Made by a program: the position numbers and the translations under genes
Assembly (NCBI RefSeq): GCF_901001165.1
Contig: NC_042976.1
Span: forward strand, 42,664,180-42,728,179
Direction of reading: 5' to 3'
Length of the DNA stretch: 64,000 nucleotides
Origin: Salmo trutta
Lineage: Eukaryota; Chordata; Actinopteri; Salmoniformes; Salmonidae
Notes under the pieces: model-generated
Database searches by the model: none
What the model was told of the DNA's origin: nothing
What the model saw: only the letters and a program-made list of their open reading frames with translations
Shown: piece by piece, positions 19,141-31,805 of the stretch
Position numbering within the stretch: the stretch's first letter is position 1
Layout: each line of letters opens with the position of its first letter

Positions 19141-21244
19141 CGTAGAGAGAAGTGACAGGCTTCACATCACATCTGTTCACTAACAACAATTGGAGTTGGG
19201 TGGAGGAAATGGCTTGTGTCCAAATCCACCAGATGTAGAATATCGGTTGGAAGAATTCAGTTTCACACAAGTAAAAAGCAACTTGCACCACAATACTATT
19301 CATGACAACCAATAGCACTTAGTGAAGTTGCACAGACAAAATGAAATGAACATTTATTTTACATTTATTGTGGTTATTGTAATTTTGATGAGTTCTCACT
19401 CAAGTTTACATTATTATTTAAGCGTCTTGATTAACTCAATGGTTGAGCACTTGCTGTGCTGAAACACTGAAACGCTTGCTTTCCATTCTCACAGTGGTTG
19501 CATTCTTCCACCTTGTGGTCATTTAGTGCTAGTGATAGCGCAGTGTACCACCTGTGTTCCAAAATGTCATAATAAAAGTGTCTATTCCTATTTTCAGTTT
19601 TTATGAGAATGTAACAAAACTTTACATTATGTTTTAATTGCATTTACTAATTTAGAAAGAGCGGGTCATGTCATTTTGAAAATTGTTATTATACAGTGCA
19701 AACTTTTAACTGTAGGGTTACACAGGTTCTAATGAATATTTTTTTTGTATTCTTGTAGTGCATCAGGAACTAATATGTCGCAAGTGCTAGATGTTTCTGA
19801 ACTGTTGAAAACAAACACCAGGGTGCAGGCTAGTCCCTCAGTCAGACGTACAGTGAATGTGTCCCAATAGTGAATATATTGGAGGCAGCTTGTTGATCTA
19901 TTCTGTCAGCAAGTCTTCACCACTTCAAGCAAGCATTTTAATTAGTCCAGACGGTGAAATGGTAGACCCCAATGCCTCTATCAGGGTAATATTGCCCATC
20001 ATGACAGAATCCTCCTTTCAACCCATCTGCCACTGCCAGGAGTCTAGTCACACAACCAATGGAAACGACCTGCCTATACCAATTACTACTACAGGAAAAT
20101 CTCTTTCTCTCCTAAATACATTAACTTAATTGTTCTTCATTTATATGGCAAGACAAGTGCTCGTAAAGCTTGAGAGTGAAACTATTCACAAATAGTTAGA
20201 TACATCTGTGAATCCATTATTAGATACATTAAATAAATAAATCCCAGACAGTTACCATGCTATTGTATAGGACAAGTAGTAAGAAATAATGCAATACATT
20301 TAATTGGACTACGACATTGAAATCATTCAACACTCATTCCCAGAAAGATGAAGCCTCTCACTTTCCCACTAGCCTATACCCTCAGCCCATTCTCTCTACA
20401 AGAAGAATCTGTCTGGCTGTTGTCGTGGAGCACATCAAAAGCAAACAGAGGTATCAGGTATCCTGTCTTATCGAGGCCTTGTCCATCAAGGCCTTCAGCA
20501 GGGGCTTAGCACAGCACTGTGGCCAGAGGCATGGGGGAGGGAGGGGGAAGGGGGTGGCAGGCAGGCAAGCCAGATCACAGGTCCTTCAATGGGGGAGTTG
20601 CCTGCCTGCCACTGCAGCTGGCCATAGACAGCCTGATAAGACACACAGCAGCACAACAAAAGCCCTGTTTATACTTGGCTCTGACATGTGTCTGTTGTCC
20701 TGATCTTGTCCACATTTTGATTATGCCCACACTTGTTGACAGGTGTAGACAATCAAAAGATGCATTGTGATCTGATTGTGAATAGATCATCCTAACCACC
20801 TATGGAGGTAGTCGAAGATGTATCATGTACGGATATCCATGAAGTGTAAACAAATCCTGAAAGCAAAATCATATACATTCGGCCAACATCAATGTTGTCC
20901 TGCCCTCAAAAAACGTATCACACCAGCCTGTTGAGGGATAATTATGGACAATGATACCTCTACAATTCTTCTAACCCATTCATAAACGCTAACTACCTTT
21001 AGCGCCTATTGACAAGTATGGTCTGGTTTTGTTGAGAGCCCCGGAGCTTGTTCTGAACGTTAAAACGCATTGCTTGCTGTACAGTTTTGGAAACATATGG
21101 AACGTACAGTATCTTCCATATTTCAAATAATTTAAAAAAAGGTTAAATTACTACACACATTTATAGGGAAAGGTGCTCAAAATGAAAAAAGCCCCCATTT
21201 GAAAAAATAGTATAAGGACTTTCATAATTATGCCTTGAATCTAT
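19141..21244. other. Anonymous intergenic sequence
   Basis: No exon or transposon recognised with confidence. ORFs of 60-130 codons here (such as 20317-20703) show no domain I know. A segment near 20650-20800 (ACATTTTGATTATGCCCACA) recalls a fish MITE but is not certain. Confidence 0.3.
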
Positions 21245-21450
21245 TCTACCGTGCCCAGAAACCTGTTTATTTTACTCTCTGTTCCCGAACGTACTACACG
21301 ACCAGTTCTTATAGCCTTTAGCCGTACCCTTATCTTACTCCTCCTCTGTTCCTCTGGTGATGTAGAGGTTAATCCAGGCCCTGCCTAGCTCCACTCCCAT
21401 TCCCCAGGCGCTCGCTTGTTGACTTCTGTAACCGTACAAGCCTTGGTTAC

Positions 21451-22255
21451 ATGCATCTAAACATTAGAAGACTCCTCCCTAAGTTTGTTTTATTCACTGC
21501 TTTAACACACTCTGCCAACCTGGATGTCCTAGCCGTGTCTGAATCCTGGTTTAGGAAGACCACCAAAAGCCCTGAAATTTCCATCCCTAACTATAACATT
21601 TTCCGACAAGATAGAACTGCCAAAGGGGGTGAAGTTGCAATCTACTGCAGAGATCTGTCTTACTATCCAGGTCTGTGCCCAAACAATTTGAGCTTCTACT
21701 TTTAAAATTCCACCTTTCCAGAAACAAGTCTCTCACCGTTGCCGCTTGCTATAGACCACCTTCTGCCCCAGCTGTGCCCTGGACACCATATGTGAATTGA
21801 TTGCCCCCCATCTATCTTCAGAGCTTGTGCTGTTAGGTGACCTAAACTGGGACATGCTTAACACCCCAGCCATCATACAATGTAAGCTTGATGCCATCAA
21901 TCTCACACAAATTATCAATGAACCTACCAAGTACAACCCCAAATCCGTAAACACGGGCACCCTCATAGATATCATCCTAACCAACCTGCCCTCCAAATAC
22001 ACCTCTGCTGTCTTCAACCAGGATCTCAGCGATCACTGCCTCATTGTCCATAATGGGTCTGCTGTCAAACGACCACCCCTCATCACTGTCAAACGCTCCC
22101 TAAAACACTTCAGCGAGCAGGCCTTTCTAATCGACCTGGCCTGGGTATCCTGGAAGGATATTGACCTCATTCTGTCAGTAGAGGATGCCTGGTTATTCTT
22201 TAAAAGTGCTTTCCTCACCATCTTAAATAAGCATGCCCCATTCAAAAAAAATTGA
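21451..22255 (+). pseudogene. LINE endonuclease domain, broken
   Basis: Frame 21451-21705 reads MHLNIRRLLPK, then LDVLAVSESWF (the catalytic Glu of AP-type endonucleases) and GGEVAIYCRDLS. Frame 21797-22255 continues with LVLLGDLNWDM (metal-binding Asp/Asn) and LSDHCLIV (the terminal S-D-H motif). A frameshift near 21705-21797 separates them. Confidence 0.8.
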
Positions 22256-22360
22256 ACCAGGAACAGATATAGCCCTTTCTTCACTCCAGACCTGACTGCC
22301 CTTGACCAGCACAAAAACATCCTGTGGCGTACTGCATTAGCATCGAATATCCCCCGTGAT

Positions 22361-24251
22361 GTGCAACTTTTCAGGAAAGTTAGGAACCAATATACACAGT
22401 CAGTTAGGAAAGCAAAGGCTAGCTTTTTCAAACAGAAATTTGCATCCTGTAGCACAAACTCCAAAAAGTTCTGCGACACTGTAAAGTCCATGGAGATTAA
22501 GAGCACCTCCTCCCAGCTGGCCACTGCACTGAGGCTAGGAAACACTGTCACCACCGATAAATCCACGATAATTGAGAACTTCAATAAGCATTTTTCTACG
22601 GCTGGCCATGCTTTCCACCTGGCTACTACCCCTACCCCGGTCAACAGCCCTGCACCCCCCATAGCAACTTGCCCAAGCCTCCCCCATTTCTCCTTCACCC
22701 AAATCCAGATAGCTGATGTTCTGAAAGAGCAGCAAAATCTGGACCCCTACAAATCAGCCGGGCTAAACAATCTGGACCCTCTCTTTCAAAAATTATCCGC
22801 CGAAATTGTTGCAACCCCTATTACTAGCCTGTTCAACCTCTCTTTCGTATCGTCTGAGATCCCCAAAGATTGGAAAGCTGCCGCGGTCATCCCCCTCTTC
22901 AAAGGGGGAGACACTCTAGAGTCTAAACACAAACTGCTACAGACCTATATCTATCCTACCCTGCCTTTCTAATGTCTTCGAAAGCCAAGTTAACAAACAG
23001 ATCACCGACCATTTCGAATTCCATTGTATCTTCTCCGCTATGCAATCTGGTTTCCGAGCTGGTCATGGGTGCACCTCAGCCACGCTCAAGGACCTAAACA
23101 ATATCATAACCGCAATCGATAAGAGACAATACTGTGCAGCCGTATTCATCGACCTGGCCAAGGCTTTCCACTCTGTCAATCACCTCAATTCTTATTGGCA
23201 GACTCAACAGCCTTGGTTTCTCAAATGGCTGCCTCGCCTGGTTCACCAACTGCTTCTCAGATAGAGTGTCAAATCGGAGGACCTGCTGTCCGGACCTCTG
23301 GCAGTCTCTATGGGGGTGCCACAGGGTTCAATTCTCGTGCCGACTCTCTTCTCTGTATACATCAATGATGTCGCTCTTGCTGCTGGTGATTCTCTGATCC
23401 ACCTCTACGCAGACGACAACATTCTGTATACTTCTGGCCCTTCTTTGGACACTGTGTTAACTAACCTCCAGACGAGCTTCAATGCCATACAACTCTCCTT
23501 CCGTGGCCTCCAACTGTTCTTAAATGCAAGTAAAACTAAATGCATACTCTTCAACCGATCGCTGCCCACACCTGCCCACCGGTCCAACATCACTACTCTG
23601 GACGGTTCTGACTTAGAATATGTGGACAACTACAAATACCTAGGTGTCTGGTTAGACTGTAAACTCTCCTTCCAGACTCACATTAACCATCTCCAATCCA
23701 AAATTAAATCTAGAATCGGCTTCCTATTTCGCAACAAAGCATCCTTCACTCATGCTGCTAAACAGAACCTCGTAAAACTGACTGTTCTACCAATCCTTGA
23801 CTTCGGCGATGTCATTTACAACATAGCCTCCAACACTCTACTCAGCAAATTGGATGCAGTCTATCACAGTGCCATCTGTTTTGTCACCAAAGCCCCATAT
23901 ACTACCCACCACTGTGACCTGTATGCTCTCGTTTGCTGGCCCTCGCTTCATATTCGTCGCCAAATCCACTGGCTCCAGGTCATCTATAAGTCTTTGCTAG
24001 GTAAAGACCCGCTTTATCTCAGCTCGCTGGTCACCATAGCAGCACCCACCCATAGCACACGCTCCAGCAGGTATATTTCACTGGTCACCCCCAAAGCCAA
24101 TTCCTCCTTTGGCCGCCTTTCCTTCCAGTTCTCTGCTGCCAATGACTGGAACGAACTGCAAAAATTACTGAAGTTGGAGACTCATATCTCCCTCACTAAC
24201 TTTAAGCACCAGCTCTCAGAGCAGCTCACAGATCACTGCACCTGTACATAG
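22361..24251 (+). pseudogene. LINE reverse transcriptase, broken
   Basis: Frame 22361-22972 covers the linker and early fingers (LDPYKSAGLNNLDP, WKAAAVIPLFKGGD). Frame 23040-23264 holds AVFIDLAKAFHSVNH with the first catalytic Asp. Frame 23310-24251 (313 codons) begins MGVPQGSILVPTLFS and has the active-site box HLYADDN, NASKTKCILFN, and the C-terminal QFSAANDWNELQK. All catalytic Asp residues are present but spread over shifted frames (breaks near 22930 and 23190-23310). Confidence 0.85.
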
Positions 24252-24630
24252 CCCATCTGTAAATAGCCCATCCAACTACCTCACCCCATTCTGTTATTTA
24301 TTTTATTTATTTTGCTCCTTTGCAACCCAGTGTGTCTACTTGCACATTCATCTTCTGCACATCTATCACTCCAGTGTTTAATTGCTATATTGTAATTATT
24401 TCACCACTATGGCTTATTTGTTGCCTTGCCTCCCTTTTCCCACCTCATTTGCACACACTGTATATAGACTTTTTCTATTGTATTATTGACTGTATGTTTG
24501 TTTATTCCATGTGTAACTCTGTGTTGTTGTTGTGATGCACTGCTTTGCTTTATCTTGGCCAGGTCGCAGTTGTAAATGAGAACTTGTTCTCAACTAGCCT
24601 ACCTGGTTAAATAAAGGTGAAATAAAAAAA

Positions 24631-25034
24631 TGATTCATGTCTCGAAATTCACAACATACTAACTGCCTCTAAAGTGACAGTATTATATATATTTTTGGAT
24701 AGGCCTATTTATTTCTGCAACAACACACTCATTCATTACAAATTGTAAGTGAGCTAGTTAGCACCAGTGCCCCCTAAAGACATGATTGACATCGGGAAAA
24801 GAGTTTAGGCTATCAGTTGATCATTGATGTGGATGAGTGATGTAAATATGCTAGTTCGCTAGCTCATTATTATTTCTTTACTGGTTGTGATTTATCTTCG
24901 ATGCTCTTCAATAATAACTTCATAATGTAGCTTAATATTCATACTCTTGTAACTCATTAAATACTGGTGGCTGGCTAGTGGCTTGTGTGAATATTTTAGT
25001 ATATGGTGGTTATACAGATTATAGACTACCTAGT
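24631..25034. other. Anonymous sequence
   Basis: Nothing recognised. Confidence 0.3.
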
Positions 25035-25156
25035 GATTGGGAGTCCCATAGGGCGGCGGACATTTGACCCAGCGTCGTCCGGGTTTGGCCGGTGTAGGCC
25101 GTCATTGTAAATAAGAATTTGTTCTTAAGTGATATGCCTTGTTAAATAAAGGTTAC
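25035..25156 (+). mobile_element. 5'-truncated tRNA-derived SINE (second family)
   Basis: GATTGGGAGTCCCATAGGGC, CCAGCGTCGTCCGGGTTTGG and GTTAAATAAAGGTTA match the middle and tail of the SINEs at 29041 and 47841. The tRNA-like head is missing. Confidence 0.8.
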
Positions 25157-25214
25157 ACCTGTGTTCATTGCTTGATTTATAAGTCGGGAAGTGCCGGAAC
25201 ACAAAGTGAGCGTG

Positions 25215-25566
25215 TGTCACGCCCTGGCCATAGAGAGGGTTTTGTTCTCTATTTTGGTTAGGCCAGGGTGTGACTAGGGTGGGCATTCTATGTCCTTTTT
25301 TCTATGTTTTGTATTTCTTTGTTTTGGCCGGGTATGGTTCTCAATCAGGGACAACTGTAAATCGTTGTCTCTGATTGGGAGCCATACTTAGGCAGCCTGT
25401 TTTCCTTTGGGTTTTGTGGGTGGTTACATTCTGTTTAGTTGATGTTCCTGACAGTACTGTTTGGCTGTTGTTCGTTTTCATGTTTTGTTTAAAGTGTTCT
25501 ATTAAAAGTTAATGATGAGCACTCACCACGCTGCGCCTTGGTCTACTCCTTTCGACGGCCGTTACA
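25215..25566 (+). repeat. Solo LTR (352 bp) of the in-LTR-start family, E2-like
   Basis: TGTCACG...GTTACA ends, bounded by GCGTG on both sides (25210-25214, 25567-25571). It is closest to the E2 LTR. Inverted repeat 25338-25351 with 25368-25381 around CAACTG. Two adjacent ATGs at 25512 and 25515 open a frame to the LTR end with H-A-A-P-W-S; this copy lacks the TAA seen in E2. Confidence 0.85.
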
Positions 25567-26391
25567 GCGTGAGAGGGGGGTGACCTGGGTAGCTCTGAGG
25601 TACCGAAGAGCATTATATATTTTTTTACCTAATAAATCATTGCATGCATATCATCACATTTGCGCAGTGGCATAAAGCAGTAGAGTAGAGGTGCTTACAG
25701 ATTCTAAGCTTGCTTGTTTTGTCACATAAACTGAAATTAGCCGAAGTGTTAGAATTGTTGCAACCAGGAAATGTCGGGCAGTTTCTGCATAGAGTACCTT
25801 TAAAACACACAGTATTGTTTCTGTTCAACACTATTATTAATCTAGAGTTAATTGCTATTAGTGTTATGCAAAATAATTGTTACAGTAAGTGATTTTGGGT
25901 GTTGCTTTAACACTAAATGGTTTAAAGCCATATTTGCATATTTCCTATGGTGCCTTTTCTTTCCCGGAGGTAATTTTAGAGTTACCACCCATGAGTGCAT
26001 TTGTTAGTGACAAAGACATGGTTGTTGAATTATTTCCTTTTAAAGGCCTGTGCTTTCACCAAATGAGTACCTAGGTGAATGTTATTGTTAAAACTTCATG
26101 ACAATGCATTACACATATCATAAGGCCTTACTTTGATGACCTAGTTTTACCCTAACACAGTGGTGTTAGGAAAATCCTGGTTTACATGTTACACAGGCTA
26201 CATCAGGCCTGCAAGTCACATTATGCTGCTGGCAAAGCGATTTGTGATTCCTTTTGGAATCCAGCCAGAGTTAGGATATCCAACATTTGGAGTTTGTATT
26301 CACCCGCAACCTGTATTCAGCAATCTACCAGGGTTGAGAAAAAGGTATGTTATTTATCTTTGTGTAGCATAAGATTAATAATAAGATTAAT
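25567..26391. other. Anonymous sequence
   Basis: No gene or repeat recognised. Confidence 0.3.
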
Positions 26392-27460
26392 CAGCCTTCA
26401 AAAAGTTTTCACACCCCTTAACGTTTTTCATTTTTTTTGTCTAACAGCCTGAATTGAAAATAGATTAAATGTCCCCCAAAAATTCACTGGACTACACAGA
26501 GTACCCCATGGAATTAGGTTTTTTGACATTTTTCCAAGTTAATTCAAAATGAAAAGATGAAATGTCTTGAGTCAATAATTATTCATGCCTAAATACTGTA
26601 AGTTCAGGAGGAAAAATGTGCTTAACAAGTCACATAAGTTGCATGGACTCACTCTGTGTGCAATAATAGTGTTTAACATGATTTTTGAATAACTGCCTCA
26701 TCTCTATACCCCACACATACAATTATCTGTAAGGTCCCGCATTCGAGCAGTGAATTATAAACACAGATTCAACCACCAAGACCAGGGAGGTTTTCCAATG
26801 CCTCGGAAATAAGGGTGCCTATTGGTAGATGGGTACAAATTAAAAAAGCAGACATTGAATAGCCCTTAGAACATGGTAAAGTTATTAATTACACTTTGTA
26901 TGGGTAATCAATACATCCAGTCACTACAAAGATACAGGAGTACTTCCGAACACAGTTGCTGGAGAGGAAGGAAACCGCTCAGGGATTTCACCATAAGGTC
27001 AATGGTGACTTTAAAACTGAGGATGAATCAACAACATTGTAGTTACTCCACAATAATTAACCTAATTGAAAAGAAGGAAAAGAAGAAGGCCTGTACAGAA
27101 TAAAAATATTCCAAAAATTGCAACAAGGCACTAAAGTAATACTGCAAAATATGGGGCAAAGCAATTCACTTTTTGTCCTGAATACAACTGTTATGTTTGG
27201 TGCATATCCAGTACAGCACATTACTGAGTACCACTCTCCATATTTTCAAGCGTAGTGATGGCTGCATCATGTTATGGGTATGCTTGTAATCGTTAAGAAC
27301 TGGGGATTTTTTCAGGATAAAAATAAACAGAATGGAGCAAAGCACAGGTAAAATCCTAGAGGAAAACCTGCTTCAGTCTACTTTCCACCAGACACTAGGA
27401 TACAAATTCACCTTTCAGCAGGACAATAACCTAACTCTAGCAGAGTTACACTGAAAAATC
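26392..27460 (+). mobile_element. Heavily decayed Tc1-like relic
   Basis: Starts with a Tc1-type end (CAGCCTTCAAAAAGTTTTCA near 26392) and the typical GTCTAACAGCCTGAATTGA phrase. Transposase remnants include GGATTTCACCATAAGGTCAA, TGGCTGCATCATGTTATGGG and TTTCAGCAGGACAATAACCT (once the second Asp block). The right inverted repeat is not found, so it is truncated or eroded. No frame over 80 codons survives. Confidence 0.7.
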
Positions 27461-28535
27461 AACACTGGCCAATTTGCTGTGTAGGGACTGGGAAAAATGT
27501 GACCTTTTAGAAACACATTTCATGCAATTGTCATTTTATTCTCCTGTGAGGATCCAAAGATCAGGACAGTGGATCAGTGTCTATAGAGCCCTCTCACCTG
27601 CAAAGGGGGGGGGGGGGGGGGGTTGATGTGTTTTTTGTTTTTTTACATCTCATGTCGATTGTAAATTGGAATGCAGCAGACGACTCCTTTCTGGTCTCTA
27701 GTATGGTATTAGGGTTACTGTGAGCATAGTTCCCAAATGTATCCAGGTGTTGCTTCTCTTTCTCTCTCGCTTTCTCACTCTATCTTATGTAACAAGTGTC
27801 ATATTGTGTTAGTCCGCTAGGGACTTGTTGTCATCGTATTAAGTTTCTAATCAATAACCTATGTGTGTAACCTAAATAATCAAATAAATTTGTGTGGTAC
27901 GGGATGATGACTAAGACTCGGGTTTGTGCAGATTCACGAAGTATGCGACGTTCAGAATGAGACGATATGAGGAAATTATTAATTAGTGTCTGGTATCAAA
28001 ATATATATTATTGAGTTCATTCGGGACACGGTAACTCGGTAAACAACTTCTCCCGTGGTGCCCCAAATTTCCTGAGTTGATTGTGACATGATTCATTTAA
28101 TCGAGTAACAATTAAACATAGTTAGTTTGATTCGATAAATAACAGTCATCAGATTAATGATAGTCACGTCACGACGAAGCCTTTGGCAGGAACTTTTTAA
28201 TACCGCACAAATGATCGAAATGACAGGCTACTTTGACACTGATAAACTGAGAATCAATAAAAATGACCTCGTCTTGAATCCATCAATAGCTTTCCATTTC
28301 TCTGACTCACCCAATGATCCGCAGCTCACTTACTGTACCGGTGATGGCCGATGTGCTCATGCCAAAAGGCTACCAATCTGGTGTTACCAAATTGTTTCTT
28401 CACCAACAAGAGGGGTGTGAATAGTTTGTGTCATGAACAGTGCTTGTGTTGTGCCCATAGAAATGGATATGGAGCACGGGATGTTCCCCACCCATACCGA
28501 AAAGTAATATATAGCATAAATGGTGGAAACATATA
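27461..28535. other. Anonymous sequence with a poly-G run
   Basis: A run of about 17 G lies at 27606-27622. The ORF at 28157-28420 (87 codons) has no recognisable domain. Confidence 0.3.
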
Positions 28536-28654
28536 CACTATATATAGAAAATTATGTGGACATCCCTTCAAATTGGTGGATTTGGCTGTCAGCCACACCC
28601 GTTGCTGACAGGTGTATCAAATCGAGCACACAGCCATGCAATCTCCATAAACAA

Positions 28655-29745
28655 ACATTGACAGTAGAACTACCTTGTTGAACATTTCAATGACTTTCAA
28701 CGTGACACTGTCATAGGATTCCAACATGCGAGTTAGTCAAATTTCTGCCCCGCTAGAGCTGACCTGGTCAACTGTAAGTGCTATTATTGTTAAGTGGAAA
28801 CAACAACAGCTCAGCTGTGAATTGGTAGGCCACACAAGCTCACAGAATCGGACCGCCGAGTGCTGAAGTACGTAGTGTGTAAAAATTGTCAGTCCTCGGT
28901 TGCAACACTCACTACCACGTTCCAAACTACCTCTGGAAGTAACATCAGCTCGAGAACTGTTTGTTAGGAGCTTCATGAAATGGGTTTCCATAGCCGAGCA
29001 GCCGCACACAAAGGTACGTAAGATAATCATGTACCATTTACATTTTTTATTTAACCTTTATTTAGCTAGGCAAGTCAGTTAAGGACAAATTCTTATTTAC
29101 AATGACAGCCTACCCCCTAACTTGGACGACGCTGGGCCAATTGTGCGCCACTCTATGGGACTCCTAATCACGGCCAGTTGTGATACAGCCTGGAATTGAA
29201 CCAGGTTCTGTAGTGATGCCTCTAGCACTAAGATGCAGTGCCTTAGGCCGCTGCGCAACTCAGGATCCCCAAAGCGTGTGTAGTGTAAAGCTGGCTGCCT
29301 TTGGACTCTGGAGCAGTGGAAACGTATTCTCTGGAGTGATGAATCACGCTTAACCATCTGGCAGTCCGACGGACAAATCTTGTTTTGGCGGATCCCAGGA
29401 GAACGATACCTGCTCCAATGCATAGTGCCAAGTGTAAAGTTTGGTGGAGAAGGAATAATGGTCTGGGGCAGCTTTTCATGATTTGGACTAGGCCCCTTAG
29501 TTCCAGTGAAGGGAAATCTTAACGCTACAGCATACAATGACATTCTAGATGATTCTGTGCTTCCGACTTGGTGGCAACAGTTTGGGGAAGGCCCTTTCCT
29601 GTTTCAGCATGACAATGCCCCCGTGTACAAAGCGAGGACCATTCAGAAATGGTTTGTCTATATCGGTGTGGAAGAACTTGACTGGCCTGCACAGAGCCCT
29701 GACCTCAACCTCTTTGAACACCTTTGGGATGAATTGGAACACTGA
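28655..29745 (+). pseudogene. Tc1 transposase relic, split by a SINE
   Basis: The DNA-binding half (28655-29010) keeps GRPHKL-like DNA but is full of shifts. After the SINE, GAGTGATGAATCACGCTTAA encodes the first Asp block. Frame 29506-29745 is open for 79 codons with FQHDNAPVYKA (second Asp) and WPAQSPDLNLFEHLWDELE, where the usual PIEHLW has become LFEHLW but keeps the Glu. Inactive. Confidence 0.8.
29036..29275 (-). mobile_element. tRNA-derived SINE (second family), near full length
   Basis: On the minus strand: GATCCTGAGTTGCGCAGCGG head, B-box-like GGTTCAATTCC, then GGCGCACAATTGGCCCAGCG, and the LINE-type tail AACTGACTTGCCTAGCTAAA. It is inserted in the Tc1 at 28536. Confidence 0.85.
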
Positions 29746-29972
29746 CTGCAAGCCATGCCTAATCGCCCAACATTAGTGTCCGACTTCACTAATGCTCTTG
29801 TGGCTGAATGGAAGCAAGTCATCGCAGCAATGTTCCAACATCTAGTGAAAAGCCCTTCCGGAAGAGTGGAGGGTGTTCTAGCTGCAAAGGGGGGAACAAT
29901 TCCATATTAATTCCCCTGATTTTGGAATGAGATGTTCGACGAGCAGGTGTTCACATACTGTTGGTCATGCGG

Positions 29973-31062
29973 TATATGTTATTAAAATATATGATGATAT
30001 ATTGTAAAATATATGTCACGTTCTTTGATATATATGGCGATATATTACTTTTCGTATAGGCAATGTTGGAAGGGGGGCCTGAGTGAAAAATTCAACCTGG
30101 TCTCAGAGCATTTATATTGTTCTGTACGTAAATTCGAGACAGTACGTTAAGTATTAATTTGTGGTTGTCCATCATATGTTACGAATTTGCAAAACGTACA
30201 ATATTTTACGAATGTTCTAAATGTACAATATACTATATTTTCCAAAACATATGATATGTTACGAATTCCAATTCATTGTGGCTAACATTTGCTAGGTGGC
30301 TAACGCTAACATTAGCTAGCTGGCATGATGTGCATTAGGGCCTAAGTGTCATTGTATTTTGTACACACATCCAGATACTTTTTTAAGGATCAGAGATATT
30401 ATCCGAATATTTATTTGTACGGCTGTGGACAGGTTGAGGATATCGGATCATAGTCTATTATGCTCAGTCTTAAATCATTGGATAAGAAAAGTAATCTGTA
30501 ATGGTGAGACTATAAAACTATTGACTATAAAAGTGCGCTGTTTTCTGTTGATTTATACAGCATGTGTCATAAGGGGAGGTTCAAGGCAGGTTGGATTCAT
30601 TTGCATATAGGGAGGACCGGAGAATCTGGTCACAATACGGACGTATTGTGCAGCAATAGACACATTTTATTGTGTAGACGCAACAAATCTCAATCAGATA
30701 GGGATCCGATCATCTTGATCGGATGATGACAACCACATGTTATTGCAAGGTGAAACCACGGCTAGAGAGATGGGCCATGAGAAGGACAGCAAATACACTC
30801 CCACACATGTGCATGTGCGCGCACGCTCGCATGCATGCACCCCAACACACTCCCACCACATCAGACATCACAGGCGTTCACATTTGTTCTATATTTCCCA
30901 GCCTTGAATAGGAGAGATTGTTTGGGCCATCATAGAGGAGATTCAAGCAACACAAGAACTGAAAGACTGCAGTGTTAGGAGTATTTCAGATTCTCATTGA
31001 GAAAAACGCCAACCAGTCTACAAAGCTTTCAAGGTCAAGGGCCAGAATTCCATAGCAGGGCT
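29973..31062. other. Mostly anonymous sequence
   Basis: Around 30165-30300 the motif ATATGTTACGAATT recurs three times in direct and partial inverted form, resembling a MITE; I cannot define its ends. Confidence 0.35.
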
Positions 31063-31155
31063 TGCGTCCCAAATTATATCCTGTACCCTATGTAGCGCCC
31101 TGGGCCCAGGTCAAAAGTACTGTACTACATCGGAAATAAGGTTTCATTTGGGACT
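31063..31155. mobile_element. Palindromic MITE copy 2
   Basis: TGCGTCCCAAATTATATCCT arm, AGGTCAAAAGTACTGTACTA centre, then GTTTCATTTGGGAC. Confidence 0.6.
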
Positions 31156-31421
31156 AAGCCTAAATAGTACAGTAATAGAAAAATGTTTGTTTGTGGCCTG
31201 GGGATAAAACAGAGATCAAACACATCAATGAAGTCAAGCATTCTTTCTGTGGAGTAGCAGGTGATCTAAGGCTGCCGTTTGAAAGCCACAACGCCTGCTG
31301 CCACACACAGACTCCTGTCATGCAAACAAACCAGCTGCTATATTTAGGGATTAAGGGAGGCGCAGAGCAGATCTCAGTTAAAAGGCTCTGACGTGCTTAT
31401 CAGGACTGGTTTGTCAGGGAA

Positions 31422-31528
<107 letters not shown>

Positions 31529-31552
31529 GACGGTATAAGCGACATAAGCGGT

Positions 31553-31805
31553 CATGGCAAAATGTCTTCTAATTTTTGGAAATTAGCTTTAAAACTGCAA
31601 AAACAAATCTACACCCCATGGCAAAATGTATAGAATTGATGGAAATGAGTTGTAAAACTGCTAATTATACTCTCTGCCCCATGACAAAATGAGTAGAATT
31701 GCATGAAATGAGTTATAGAACTGCAGCATGTTCTCTACACCCCAAGGCAAAATGTGTAGAATTGCAGCAAATTAACTTTAAAACTTAAAATGCTTCTTTC
31801 CGTTG
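31553..31805. repeat. 63-bp minisatellite, four diverged units
   Basis: Units start with CATGGCAAAATG or close variants at 31553, 31617, 31680 and 31743 and contain TAGAATTGCATGAAATGAGT. The spacing is 63-64 bp. Confidence 0.85.

Larger units (their letters stand above)
21245..24630 (+). mobile_element. Near full-length L2-type LINE (RSg-1-like)
   Basis: About 3.4 kb, plus strand: a 5' GC-rich leader, an endonuclease region, a reverse transcriptase and a 3' end with GAACTTGTTCTCAACTAGCC, TACCTGGTTAAATAAAGG and a short A-rich tail. That tail resembles the HpaI SINE tails in this window (AGAATTTGTTCTTAACTGAC, TAGTTAAATAAAGGT). From the literature, salmonid HpaI SINEs borrow the RSg-1 LINE tail, so this is the likely partner family. 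Frames are broken in several places. Confidence 0.85.
28536..29972 (+). mobile_element. Tc1-like transposon with a SINE inserted
   Basis: Left end TA then CACTATATATAGAAAATTAT; right end TTGGTCATGCGG then TA. It matches the relic at 57687-58660 along its length: GCTGACAGGTGTATCAAATC, GGTAGGCCACACAAGCTCAC, GGAGCTTCATGAAATGGGTT. The SINE splits the transposase between its DNA-binding half and its catalytic half. Confidence 0.85.

Noticed and set aside
18878..19318. Open frames over the GA tract (Arg/Glu or Ser/Leu repeats)
   Set aside because: Low-complexity translation of a microsatellite.
20317..20703. 128-codon ORF as a host exon
   Set aside because: No motif, no splice context that convinces, and a Gly/Arg-rich part from a purine-rich tract.
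22033..22735. Long minus-strand ORFs in the LINE
   Set aside because: The plus strand carries the recognised endonuclease and reverse-transcriptase motifs; these are antisense shadows.
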